Assembly (NCBI GenBank): GCA_021372945.1
Contig: JAJFTK010000120.1
Span: 1-64,000 of the forward strand
Direction: 5' to 3'
Origin: Planctomycetaceae bacterium
GTDB lineage: Bacteria; Planctomycetota; Phycisphaerae; Sedimentisphaerales; Anaerohalosphaeraceae
Length of the DNA: 64,000 nucleotides
The stretch's first letter is position 1. Each line of letters starts with the position of its first letter. Positions 54,701 to 63,900 of this stretch are shown piece after piece. Position numbers and translations under genes: made by a program. The notes below the pieces were generated by a model. That model was not told the origin of the DNA. It saw only the letters and a list, made by a program, of their open reading frames with translations, and searched no databases.

Positions 54701-56109
54701 CCTACCGTATTCCGGGCGACCCAACCTATTACCGGGTCGATTCACCGCGTGAGGACCCCCTGGAGCGTTTCCCGGGCTGCGGCAAGCCTGCCTGGTACTC
54801 GTCCACCGGGGCCATTCCGAGCGCTTCGACTACGTCCGGTCGCCAGTACTATATTACGAACGCGACCGCTAACTGGAGGCCTTTATTTGTGTCGACGAGC
54901 GGCTGGACCGAATCGCTGGGCGTAAGCGGTTTTTGGAAATGGAACTATGTCTATACGGGGGCAGGGACCGGCAGCCGGACGGCCACCTGGCGGACCAGCG
55001 TGGGTACGACCGGTTCGTATAACGTTTATGCCCGTTGGTCGGCGGGTTCGGACCGGGCGAGCAATGCGCCTTATAGCATTACTCACGCCAGCGGCACTAG
55101 TACGGTACGCGTTAACCAGACAACAAACGGGGCCAGGTGGAATCTGCTCGGAACGTACAATTTTAACACAGGAAGAGAGTACAACGTCGTCCTGAGCAAT
55201 GACGTGTCAAGCGGCAACGTCATCGCGGATGCGGTTATGGTTTCGCACACGTCAAATCCGCCGTACGTGCTGCAGTCTGACTTTTATGCAACGCCGCGGG
55301 CAGGAACAGCACCGTTCGAGGTGCGGTTCAGAACGCTTTGCGTCGGCGATACGGATAAGAAGACGTGGGATTTCGGCGACGGCGGCTACGAGAAAGACTC
55401 CGGGTCGAGCTTCAGGCATACGTACACGCGCGCGGGAACCTATACGGTGAAACTGACCAGTCTCATGGGCGGCCAGACGCAAAGCATTACCAAGACGGCA
55501 TATATTGTGGTCGGCGGCTCGGAGCCAGCCAGAGCGGAATTCAGCGCCAGCGGGACAGAAGGGCTGGTCCCGCGAAACGTCACCTTTACGAATCAAAGCA
55601 GCGGCTCGATCGCATCGGTTCTCTGGACGTTTGGCGACGGGTCCACCAGCACGGCGGCCAATCCATCGCATTCTTACAGCAGTCCGGGCAACTACACGGT
55701 GAGCCTGCGCGTGAATTTCACGAACGGCACATCGCAAACGGTGACGAAAGACAACTTCGTGCGGGCGGTGCGCTACGAAGCCATATATGACAACATCACC
55801 TATCCGCCGTCTCACTATAGCGGGCGAACGATCTTGTCGCGCGGACCCATTGAGGTAAGCCAAAATGATATGAAGTACAGCCGGCTGTTCTTCTTGAGCT
55901 GTAACTCGGGGAATTACTACCTGCAGACATTCAACCGGGGAATTGTGTTCTATTCGCTGGATGATACGGAACTTGGACCCGGGCCCGGATTTTCACTCTA
56001 CCTGCGAGCCTATCTGGAAGGTCGAAGCAACGACGAGATCCTGGCTATTCTGCAGAACAAGATCAACTGCGACTATTATGATTTCAACAAGCGGCCGCAG
56101 GACCAATAA
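51739..56109 (+). CDS. Large secreted golvesin/PKD protein with split caspase-like motifs
   Basis: The 1456-residue protein has a signal peptide, then four golvesin-type modules each ending in YCADAVR- or ICADAVRF-like strands. PKD domains are interspersed between them. At about residues 825-1000 is a distinct domain (HIYACFGYGTEKVNSQWEAM, then VLYYGHSNFGLG with H903). It is followed by a fifth golvesin module, two PKD domains, and a C-terminal part with RLFFLSCNSGNYY (C1388). The GHS and SCNSG motifs look like the His and Cys of caspase-fold peptidases, separated by 485 residues. This is inference. The start has AAGGA nine bases upstream. Confidence 0.8.
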   Translation: MKTSMKIHGHSALSARLFQHAASVLLILSGFALGDIIIDNGQQGTSSTGTWTVSGGTGAYGANSLYGRSGATYTWAFDLPAAGSYEVFMWWTEFSSRSPSVPISVQNAAGSTQLTINQQTNGGKWNSIGTFEFGAAGSVTLSAPGAYPTSYCADAVMVVPVVSAEAIIDNSDPNVEYTGTWPVSGGTGAYGGDSVYCRDAGQSFSWPFTPTVSGYYEVSMWWTEFSSRSIAAPVEIQNASGTASLTVNQQTNGGKWNVLGVYSFEAGNTYLVTIRTLTDRSSICADAVRFVKTTPPNTQADFSGAPITGVVPLNVQFTDLSTSGSALTSWEWDFDNDGTVDSTEQNPAYEYAAEGKYSVKLTVSGADGTDSQTRQNYIDVKAGGDPGWELIIDNGQSGTSSTGTWTVSGGTGAYGANSLYGRNNATYTWAFTVPQAGNYEVFMWWTEFSSRSTAAPVTVTDADGAHALTVNQQTNGSQWNSLGVFSFATSGQVRLQATGAYPTSYCADAVRIVSTTAAAVRADFTAAPTAGQAPLSVQFTDTSTAETTITSWQWDFDNNGTVDSTQQNPTYQFAAAGQYSVKLTVSCPSGTDTETKSNLITVEPSSSYEQIVDNGDPGTSSTGTWAASGASDPYGADSMWARYTATYTWRFTPTQSGPCSVSMWWTVISSRGTAIPVAITHAGGTANLTVNQQQNGGRWNLLGSYNFNAGTEYSIVLRTPGGSPTACADAVRIVSGGGGTNQPPTAAINSVAPNPALRGQTIYFAGSGTDNDGTVTAYQWTSSISGSLSTSSSFSTSSLSNGTHTISFRVQDDDGAWSSPQTLILVITDTSGDEHIYACFGYGTEKVNSQWEAMLNDIGATLSNGIWHYVRAGKDYYIHTVNDVEGMKTALKTPGSHVLYYGHSNFGLGQMFCTSQEWTNQIISDFQVVDDPRILNCSSDTVGVEVDYMIYHQSYPNWFPEFSDGSSAIMPYNFGDPRGNPPYNYYITYRIPGDPTYYRVDSPREDPLERFPGCGKPAWYSSTGAIPSASTTSGRQYYITNATANWRPLFVSTSGWTESLGVSGFWKWNYVYTGAGTGSRTATWRTSVGTTGSYNVYARWSAGSDRASNAPYSITHASGTSTVRVNQTTNGARWNLLGTYNFNTGREYNVVLSNDVSSGNVIADAVMVSHTSNPPYVLQSDFYATPRAGTAPFEVRFRTLCVGDTDKKTWDFGDGGYEKDSGSSFRHTYTRAGTYTVKLTSLMGGQTQSITKTAYIVVGGSEPARAEFSASGTEGLVPRNVTFTNQSSGSIASVLWTFGDGSTSTAANPSHSYSSPGNYTVSLRVNFTNGTSQTVTKDNFVRAVRYEAIYDNITYPPSHYSGRTILSRGPIEVSQNDMKYSRLFFLSCNSGNYYLQTFNRGIVFYSLDDTELGPGPGFSLYLRAYLEGRSNDEILAILQNKINCDYYDFNKRPQDQ

Positions 56110-56142
56110 CGTTAGTGATTGAGGGTTGATCAATGGTTGATG

Positions 56143-56170
56143 AAGGCCCCGTGTAAGCACGGGGCCTTTT
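56143..56170. terminator. Bidirectional terminator between golvesin and HAD genes
   Basis: AAGGCCCCGTG pairs perfectly with CACGGGGCCTT around TAAG, with a T run on the + strand side and A residues at the other. It lies between two convergent genes and could end both transcripts. Confidence 0.75.
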
Positions 56171-56845
56171 CTAATCCTTGATATAGGCGCTTAGAGCGGC
56201 GGGGGTGAGGTCGATAAAATCGCGTCGGACCGCAGCGGCATCATGGGCCTCCGTCAATTCATGGGGGTCGGCGCAGAACGTGATGGCAACGTAAGACATC
56301 CCGGCGGCACGGGCCGCCTGAAAGCCCGAGGCGGAATCCTCAAAGACCAGGCAGCGATGCGGAGCAAGAGCCAGTCCTTCGGCGGCCTTGAGGAAGAGTT
56401 CGGGATGGGGTTTGCCGACGGAAACCAAATCCCGGAAGGTGATGGCGGTGAATAAATGACGCACGTTTAATTCATCGAGGACAAAATCGACGTTCTCTTT
56501 GGGTGAATTGGAGGCGGCGGCGCAGGGAATGGATGCCTGCCGGAGCTTTTCGAGCAAGTCAATCAGACCGGGCGTCGGCTTCATGAATGGCTTGAACGTC
56601 TGCCGGTAAAGGGATTCTTTTTCGTTCTCGATCCGGCGGATGAACGCATGATCCACATCCGGACCAAAAAGCGCCGGGACGATGTAATCGTTGCTGTGCG
56701 CATGGATCTTCTGATGATAGGAATCGTGATCCATGGGAATATTGTAGCGGCGGCAAAGATCGAACCACGCCTGCCGGTGGTAGGGCGTGTTGTTCACCAT
56801 GGTGCCGTCAATATCAAAAATAACGCCGAATTCTTTGTAGTCCAT
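56171..56845 (-). CDS. HAD-superfamily hydrolase, beta-phosphoglucomutase-like
   Basis: The 224-residue protein has the HAD nucleophile motif FDIDGTMVN with Asp in the first position, a helical cap, the second motif SNSPKENV, then the Lys in VGKPHPELFL and VFEDSASGFQAA. This is the beta-phosphoglucomutase/phosphatase branch. It may interconvert sugar phosphates from the nearby glycosidases or simply remove phosphate. It follows the golvesin gene in convergent orientation. Confidence 0.87.
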   Translation of the reverse strand: MDYKEFGVIFDIDGTMVNNTPYHRQAWFDLCRRYNIPMDHDSYHQKIHAHSNDYIVPALFGPDVDHAFIRRIENEKESLYRQTFKPFMKPTPGLIDLLEKLRQASIPCAAASNSPKENVDFVLDELNVRHLFTAITFRDLVSVGKPHPELFLKAAEGLALAPHRCLVFEDSASGFQAARAAGMSYVAITFCADPHELTEAHDAAAVRRDFIDLTPAALSAYIKD

Positions 56846-56856
56846 AGATCTTTTTT

Positions 56857-56880
56857 GACAGGATTACAGGACTCACAGGA
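56857..56880. repeat. ACAGGATT intergenic repeat, second copy
   Basis: GACAGGATTACAGGACTCAC followed by AGGA lies in the leader of the HAD gene. It is a three-unit relative of the repeat at 33205-33245. Confidence 0.55.
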
Positions 56881-56971
56881 TGAGAAGATGCAAAGCATCC
56901 ACGCCGACATCCTGCTGTTCTTTCATAGCCACTTGGAAAAGAAGAACACGATAGCGTCAGAAAGCGAAAAG

Positions 56972-57283
56972 TCAAGCGCCATAAGGCAAATCGTGGTCGC
57001 AGGTGAAGGTTTCGCGCTGCACGCGCCCGGTCACGAACCGACCGTCATTGACAATAAATGTGATGATCTTGTCGAGCTGCTCATTCAGGTGAGAGCCGTC
57101 ATTGGCAACGACGGATACGCCGACGATCGCCAGTTGTTTGCTGTCCTGCGCCGAAATCTCGCTGACGGACGCATTGAACCGCGAGCGCAGCCGTTCGACG
57201 AGACTTTTTACGATCTTACGCTTGTCCTTGAGCGAAAAGATCGCGTGCAGGTGAATCTGTATTGTCAATACGCCTATGAGCAT
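56972..57283 (-). CDS. DUF503 family protein
   Basis: The 103-residue protein matches DUF503 (YlxP type). It shows MLIGVLTIQIHLHAIFSLKDK, RIVKSLVERLRSRFNASVSE and AIVGVSVVANDGSHLNEQLD. In Gram-positive bacteria the gene sits near infB and rbfA; that context is absent here. The molecular role is unknown. It lies 126 bases upstream of the HAD gene and could be in the same transcript. Confidence 0.87.
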   Translation of the reverse strand: MLIGVLTIQIHLHAIFSLKDKRKIVKSLVERLRSRFNASVSEISAQDSKQLAIVGVSVVANDGSHLNEQLDKIITFIVNDGRFVTGRVQRETFTCDHDLPYGA

Positions 57284-57344
57284 CAGATCCAGGCCCGTTT
57301 ATTGTTTTCGGGATTTTAGGACAAGCGCGGCTGCAAGTCAATAA

Positions 57345-57372
57345 TTGACATTCAGCGGCCGCACGCTATAAT
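57345..57372 (+). promoter_or_regulatory. Consensus promoter of the EpsI-like gene
   Basis: TTGACA (57345-57350) and TATAAT (57367-57372) are perfect sigma70 hexamers 16 bases apart, 28 bases upstream of the first ATG. Confidence 0.8.
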
Positions 57373-57399
57373 GGCCCGCAGGTTAATCGAGAAGGAAAA

Positions 57400-58131
57400 A
57401 TGATGGAGCTTGAAGAAGCCGCGAAGCGGCCACCGAAGGGTTTTTATATCGCCATTGGCCTGGCGGCGATGATCCTGATCGTCAGCGGACAAGTCCACCA
57501 TAGGTTGGCCCAGCGCGTTCATACGCTGTCCAGGGTGAAAGTCCTTCCGGAGATCCCATTTAAGTATTTTCCTATGTCCATCGGAGGCTGGGAGGGGAGG
57601 GAATTGCCTATCTCCGATACGGTGCTGAAAGTGGCGGCCAATGACGATTATGTCTGCCGCATTTACCGGCACACCGAAAAGCAACTGAACGCCAGCCTTT
57701 ATATCGCCTATACATGCGACCCTCGCCGGATGATCGGTCACCGGCCGCAAGTTTGTTATGCCGGCAGCGGGTGGATCCTGGAGGGCACGCGAAACGACCG
57801 GTTCAAGACCGCTCAAGGCAGGGTTATCGATATCTTGCTTCACCGGTTCTGGAAAGGCGGGCTGGCAGAGCAGCACATCGTGGTACTGAACTATTATGTT
57901 GTCAACGGAACCGTTACGTCCGATCATGCGTTCTTTTCCGGATTAAAATGGCGACGGCCGCAGACGCATGACGGTCAGGCCGATTACGTGGCCCAGGTGC
58001 AGATCGGTTCCGAGAATGAAGCGGCGGCCATCGCGCTGGCGGGGGCCCTGACGGACCAGATCCTGTTTCAGCTTCCCAGCCGCGAAAACAAAGGCGGCCT
58101 GCCGCAGGAAGTGCGGCAAGCCGCCCAGTGA
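57400..58131 (+). CDS. Exosortase-associated EpsI-like protein
   Basis: The 243-residue protein has an N-terminal membrane segment (about residues 16-35) and the EpsI/DUF3485 domain. Recognisable stretches are PMSIGGWEGRELPISDTVL, then the Cys-containing RMIGHRPQVCYAGSGWILE, typical of the exosortase partner proteins. Such proteins work with exosortases that sort PEP-CTERM proteins to the surface with exopolysaccharide. No exosortase gene is in the window and no nearby protein ends in a clear PEP-CTERM signal. A second ATG at 57403 has better spacing to AAGGA. Confidence 0.83.
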   Translation: MMELEEAAKRPPKGFYIAIGLAAMILIVSGQVHHRLAQRVHTLSRVKVLPEIPFKYFPMSIGGWEGRELPISDTVLKVAANDDYVCRIYRHTEKQLNASLYIAYTCDPRRMIGHRPQVCYAGSGWILEGTRNDRFKTAQGRVIDILLHRFWKGGLAEQHIVVLNYYVVNGTVTSDHAFFSGLKWRRPQTHDGQADYVAQVQIGSENEAAAIALAGALTDQILFQLPSRENKGGLPQEVRQAAQ

Positions 58132-58152
58132 TACAGGTTGACCTTTATTCCA

Positions 58153-60861
58153 TTATCGTGTCCAGAGGACCAATTCATCGATCATGACGTCATCGGTCTT
58201 GTCATCGGCTTCACAGACGAAACGAATCTTCATATTCGCGGGGAATGTGTAAGCGGATGCGGAGATGCTGACGCTTTCAGAATAGAATTTGAAATTGGCG
58301 AAATCGGTGCCCGAGGTCCAGCGCTTGAGCCTGCGCCACTGGCTGCCGTCATAATAATCCAGCCGGAACGCGTCGCCGGTTTCCATCGACACGGGCATGT
58401 ACCAGAACTCGATCTTCAGTTCGGCATACCTGGAAGTATTCCGCCCGCTGGTCAGGGTGAAGGATCCGCCGGTGCTCTGGATGTTCGCGGCATTGCTGCC
58501 CTGGTGGGCGTATTTTCCATTGCGATACAGAAGGCCGTCGGTGCCGGCGGTGTAATTGCCCCAGCCGGATTCGAAGTCATCGCTGGTCAACTGGATCCAC
58601 TGCGAGACCGGCGCCAAAACCGTGATCTGAACCGTGATCGCGTCGGTTCCGCCTTTTGCATCCGCGGCACTGAAGGTGACATTATATGTCCCGGCCTGTG
58701 CGGCGGTCGGCGTCCAGGAGAAGGCGGCGGCACTGAAGGTCGCCCCTGAAGGCAGACCCTGGGCCGACAGGGTGACCGCGTCACCGTCCGGGTCGGAAGC
58801 GGTCAGCGTGAAATTGAGCCTGTTGGAAGCCGTTACTTGCTGGGCCGCAATAGGCGCCAGGACTGGCGGATTGTTGATAGGCGAGGGCATATCCGTCTTG
58901 ACAAAGCGGACGGCATCGGCACAGATGGAGGAACGGTCGGTCAGCGTCAGGACACGGACGCGGTAGGTGGTTCCGGCCTGATACGGATAGCTGCCCAGGA
59001 TGTTCCACTTGCCGCCGTTGGTCTGCTGGTTGACGGTCAGTGAATCTGTTCCACCGGCGTATTGGACTTCTACGGGCGTCACAGTGCTGCGCGACGAGAA
59101 TTCGGTCCACCACATGGAGACTTCGTAAGAGCCGGTCTCGGGGGCGGTAAAGAGCCAACTGAAGGATCTGCCGGCATCGCGGCAATAGACCGCGTCGGTT
59201 TCGTACGGGTTTACGCCGCCGGAAACTGGCCATGTGCCGTTGATGGCCACAGCCGAGTCGCGGTTATCAATGACCAGTTCAACAGGCGATGAGCCCGCTG
59301 TCACGGTGATGGTTACAACGACCGAAGTCGAATCCGAACCGTCCGAAACCGTGAAGGTGACCTGGTAGGTTCCGGCCTGCGCGGCCGACGGCGTCCAAGC
59401 GAACGATGTGCCGTTAAAGACCGCGCCCTGCGGAAGACCCGAGGCGGAATACGTCAGGGCGTCGCCGTCCGGGTCAGTCGCGGACGGCGTAATTGTCAGC
59501 AGTGTACCTGCCTCAACCGTTTTAGAGCCAATGGCCGACAAGGCCGGCGGGTTGTTCGAAGGCGTATCCGTCTTGACAAAGCGGACGGCATCGGCACAGA
59601 TGGAGGAACGATCGGTCAGCGTCAACAGGGTAACGCGATAGGTCGTGCCGGCTTGGTAAGCATACGTACCGAGGATGTTCCACTGGCCGCCGTCGATCAA
59701 CTGGTTGACGGTCGTCGATTCGGTTCCGCCGGCATATTGGATTTCCACCGGCGTGACAGAGCTGCGCGAGGAAAAGGCGGTCCACCACATCGAGACCTGG
59801 TAATAGCCGGTCTCGGGGGCGGTGAAGAGCCAACTGAAGGACTTGCCCGCATCGCGGCAATAGACCGCATCGGTTCCATAAGGATTCACGCCGCCGGAAA
59901 CGGGCCACGTGCCGACCATGGAGACGGCCGAATCGCGGTTGTCAATGACCAGTTCAACAGGCGATGAGCCCGCTGTCACGGTGATGGTTACAGCGACCGA
60001 AGTCGAATCCGAACCGTCCGAAACCGTGAAGGTGACCTGGTAGGTTCCGACCTGTGCGGCCGACGGTGTCCATGCGAACGATGTGCCGTTAAACATCGCG
60101 CCCTGCGGAAGACCCGAGGCGGAATACGCCAGGGCGTCGCCATCCGGGTCAGTCGCGGAGATCGTGAACTGAAGCGCCTGGCCGACTGAAACAGTCTGCT
60201 CGGCGACGCCGTCCAGCATGGGAGGCGTGTTGAGGATATTTGAGGCGGAGAATCGAAGTGTCTGGACGGGGGCCGAAACCGTCATCGAAGCGACGGTCAA
60301 TTCGAGCGACAGGTTCGTGAAGGTCAGGCCGTCACAATTTACGCCAAAGCCGAAAGAACGGCCGGAACCAGCGTAATCGAGCAAGGCGAGCATGACCGAA
60401 CTGTAGGATACCTTGGACCCATTGGCCAGTGTGACCTCAAAGGGCTGGCCGAAGTTCTTCCAGATGGCCGCGGCCGGGTCATTTTGGGCTGCCAGGTCGA
60501 TGACCACATTCTGCGGCGAAGTGCCCAGTGAGCCGCTCTTAAGTTCGGCGACCAGGGCGCCGTTGGGCGCGAAGAGATCGCCCGTCTGCCCATCCGCGCA
60601 GGCCGTCATTCCGACATCGACATTGTTCAGCAAACGGATCGTCGCGTTCTTAACGGTCGAAGCGGGAGCGAACGCGGCGTTATGAATGGTCAATTTGGCG
60701 TTCGTGATGGTGCTGCCGGGCGCGATACCGAGACTTGCGTTATCGATGCCCCAGGTGTAGGCATCTGCAGGGCCAAACCCCGCGGCCGCTGAAAAAGCGA
60801 TTACCGTAAGAACGGACCATAGACCTGCCAACAGCGTCATCCGACATTGTGTGCTTAACAT
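58153..60861 (-). CDS. Secreted golvesin/Ig-module protein with internal duplication
   Basis: The 902-residue protein has a signal peptide. A beta domain of unknown type follows (to about residue 210), then three putative Ig-like cadherin-type modules (AYSASGLPQGAMFNGTSFAW and similar). Two golvesin modules ending LTDRSSICADAVRFVKT alternate with them. A C-terminal carbohydrate-binding-like domain follows (DDFESGWGNYTAGTDGLLYR to DDVMIDELVLW). The two Ig-golvesin units are near identical at the DNA level. GGAG precedes the ATG. No catalytic motif is seen. It is probably a surface adhesin or glycan binder. Confidence 0.8.
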   Translation of the reverse strand: MLSTQCRMTLLAGLWSVLTVIAFSAAAGFGPADAYTWGIDNASLGIAPGSTITNAKLTIHNAAFAPASTVKNATIRLLNNVDVGMTACADGQTGDLFAPNGALVAELKSGSLGTSPQNVVIDLAAQNDPAAAIWKNFGQPFEVTLANGSKVSYSSVMLALLDYAGSGRSFGFGVNCDGLTFTNLSLELTVASMTVSAPVQTLRFSASNILNTPPMLDGVAEQTVSVGQALQFTISATDPDGDALAYSASGLPQGAMFNGTSFAWTPSAAQVGTYQVTFTVSDGSDSTSVAVTITVTAGSSPVELVIDNRDSAVSMVGTWPVSGGVNPYGTDAVYCRDAGKSFSWLFTAPETGYYQVSMWWTAFSSRSSVTPVEIQYAGGTESTTVNQLIDGGQWNILGTYAYQAGTTYRVTLLTLTDRSSICADAVRFVKTDTPSNNPPALSAIGSKTVEAGTLLTITPSATDPDGDALTYSASGLPQGAVFNGTSFAWTPSAAQAGTYQVTFTVSDGSDSTSVVVTITVTAGSSPVELVIDNRDSAVAINGTWPVSGGVNPYETDAVYCRDAGRSFSWLFTAPETGSYEVSMWWTEFSSRSTVTPVEVQYAGGTDSLTVNQQTNGGKWNILGSYPYQAGTTYRVRVLTLTDRSSICADAVRFVKTDMPSPINNPPVLAPIAAQQVTASNRLNFTLTASDPDGDAVTLSAQGLPSGATFSAAAFSWTPTAAQAGTYNVTFSAADAKGGTDAITVQITVLAPVSQWIQLTSDDFESGWGNYTAGTDGLLYRNGKYAHQGSNAANIQSTGGSFTLTSGRNTSRYAELKIEFWYMPVSMETGDAFRLDYYDGSQWRRLKRWTSGTDFANFKFYSESVSISASAYTFPANMKIRFVCEADDKTDDVMIDELVLWTR
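58891..59500. repeat. Internal duplication, copy A
   Basis: This stretch matches 59566-60175 at an offset of 675 bases (225 codons) with only scattered differences. Examples of identical words are GATGAGCCCGCTGTCACGGT and GAATCCGAACCGTCCGAAAC. Each copy holds one golvesin and one Ig-like module. Confidence 0.85.
59566..60175. repeat. Internal duplication, copy B
   Basis: Partner of copy A, in direct orientation within the same gene. Differences are mostly synonymous by eye, pointing to a recent or gene-converted duplication. Confidence 0.85.
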
Positions 60862-60961
60862 TGAATTATCTCCATACCCAATCGTTGCATTTCATCGTGT
60901 TCGTCGTGACGGCCCCGGTACGGGCGACAGTCACAAACATACCCCAGAGAAACAGAAGGAC

Positions 60962-63900
60962 TTACAGTTTTCCGGCCTGGATCAACAATTGACGGTACCA
61001 GTCCTGAAGGACCGCATCCCGTACCGTGAGATTGACTTTCTGCTGATCGCTCTGATCCTGCGCGGTAAACAGGACCTGGTAATCGCCTGCCTGGTTATAC
61101 CGCGGTATCCAATCGAGCGTCTGCCCGGTTTGGTCAAAGACGGCTCCATCGGGCAGGCCGGACGCCTGGTAAGCGACAGCGCCGGACACTGAGAAGTTCA
61201 GCGGACGATTTTCGGTAACTTCATAAGTCAGGAATAATTGCGCGATCTCTTTGGCCGTGAGGGCCCTGGAATAGAGAGCGGCTTCTTCAAAAATGCCTTT
61301 AAAGCCGGAATTGGCGGTCTCGCGCGTCGAGTTGCCGGTATTGCCAAGGTCGGCAACTGCATTCAGCGAGGTCACGCTGGTATAGCTTCCTGAATCGACT
61401 GATTGCCCATCCAGGAAGACCTCGTATTTGCCTTTGTTCCAGGTCAGGGCGATATGGTAGAGCGTATTCAGTTGAAGCGCAGCGATATTCTGCTTCAGCG
61501 GTAATCGGTCGCCCATGGCCAGAGTCAGTTGGCCGGACACGGTATAGAGGCAAATGCGATTGGTGCTGCTTGGCGCGTGACCGAAAATGTAGCAGGTTGA
61601 GGAAAGATCCTCGGGCATGGCCCAGACCGCGACCGTCCCTTCGTCGGGCTTCGTGCCGGTCATTGGAATTCGGACCGCCTGATTGGCGCCGCTAAGGCGA
61701 ATAAACTCCTCGCCCGCCCAGCCGCGACCCCATTGCGGATTGTTTAGGAGGACGGCCGTTTGGGCGCATCCGGAACTGTCGCGGGCGCTGTTGCCGAGCC
61801 CGTCATCAAACCGCCACTGCCCGGCAACGGAGCCTTCCCGACCCAGTTGATATATCTGACCGGCCTCAGCGGCCGAGACGGCGCGGTTATAGATCCGCAC
61901 GCCATCGATTTGGCCGTCAAAGCTGCGCATTTTATCATAGCCGCGAATTCCCAGGTAAAGCGGATCGTTGAGGGTGTCAAGGTTGCGGCGCGTATAGACT
62001 GCGCTTCCGGCGGGTTGGCCATTGACATAGAAGAAAGCGGTGCCGGCAGCCGTATCGTGGACCACGCAGACGTGTGTCCAGGTATTCAGCGGAACCGAAT
62101 TGCTGGTTCCGCTGGCGATCGCGCCGCCATAGATGAGATACGAAGGGGCCGCGGCGCTGCCGTCGAGCATGAATGTGAAGCCCCGGCCGGAGGAACCGAC
62201 GCCTTTATCGACGATGCGTCCGTAATTGCCTTCGCCGTAGCTGCGCGGGTTGACCCAGGCGGACAGCGTCAGGCTCGATGTCAGGTTCAGAGACTGGCTG
62301 GCCGGACACTCCAGGTAATCCTGCACGCCATTGATATCGACGCTGCCTTCCGAGGTCCACATGGAATCTTTGGTTAGCGAAGCGAAATTGGCGTTGCCGG
62401 AACCATCGGTTGTGACCGGACCGGTCTTTTCGCAGAAGGTCCATTCACCGACCAGCCCTGCGCGGACATCGGCCGCCGCGGGTTGGGCCTCAACGGTGAT
62501 CGTGACCGAATCATTGTCCGCAAGCGTGGGATCGGCCTTGACTTTAACGGTGAGGACGATCTCATAGGTTCCGGGATTGATCAGCGAGATCACAGGCTTT
62601 TGTTCATTCGAAAGAAGCGTATTGTTGAGCGTCCAGGCGTACAGCAGTTCGCCGGAACCGCTGGAGCCGGAACCATCAAGCTGAATCTGGGCGCGGTTTG
62701 CATAGGCAACCGCCTGGTCCGGTCCCGCGTTGGCCACCGGCGGCTCGGCGGGCGGCGTGGTCGAGCCCGACGTTCCCTGGTAGCATCCCAGGTCCACGCT
62801 GCTCCACGAACGCGCGGTGTTGTTCAGGGCCACATTAAAATTATAGCCGCTAAATTGCGTCGTCGGCAGATAGCTGCGAACGTCGGTGCCTTTGCTCAGG
62901 GCATAACCGCCGGAAGGATGATAGAAATTGAGCGTGCCGGCGTTCACAAAGACATTGGCCAGGTTCTCGTAATGCAGTTCGCCCGTCTTGAGCGAATAGG
63001 TGGACTTGGCCTGGACCCAACTGTAATCGACATAGAGGTTGTGGGAGTACGTGGGATTGACGCCGGCATCGACGATCATGCCATCAAGGATGTTGTTCTT
63101 GATGACCCACGCTGCCTTGGTCTGCGGCGAATTAGAAATAAACAGGGCGATGTTGCCGAATTCGCTCATGATAATGTTGTTGAGGATGTTGACCTTGCCG
63201 GACATGGGCGTTCCGCTTCCGGCGGCCCAGGCGGCAAGCACGTAACTGCCGCTGGCGGTGCTGCCGCTGCCCTGAAGCAGGTTGGAATAGATCGTCATGT
63301 TGGACGATTCCTTGATGGTCAGGGCATTGCGGGCCCTGGTGATGGCGTTATGCGCAAACAGCACCTGGTCGTTGAACTGGTAGAGCGAACAGCCGTTGCC
63401 GTGGCTTCCAAATTCCGAGGCGGTGTTGCCGGTGATCTGGATGTTCGTGGCATAGATGATCTTCAGCCCGGTGCTGCGGACGTTATTGAGCGTGTTGTTG
63501 CGGATGATGCAGCCGTAGTTACGGGCCGTTTCAGTGCCGCGCATGGCGATGCCGTAACCGCTTCGGCAGTTGGCGACATAATTGTTCTCGATGACGTCAT
63601 TGGTGCCGGCCCAGAGAGTAATGCCGCCGACGCACGAGCTATTGATGACCTTGCAGTTGCGGACTTCAAGGCCGGTATGTTTGTAATTGTTGACGTTGAC
63701 AACGCCGCCGGAACGATGCGTTTGGCTGTCGGTCCGGTCGGCAATGCCGCGGATGACAAAACCGTCAATGGTCACATAGCTGCCGTTCTGCATCCAGAAC
63801 CCCATGTCCTTGTTGGACACGCAGATCTTTCCCTGCAAATTGACGGTATTGTTGGGCCAGACATAAACGGTGTAGAAGCCATTGACCGCCTTGGTGGTGT

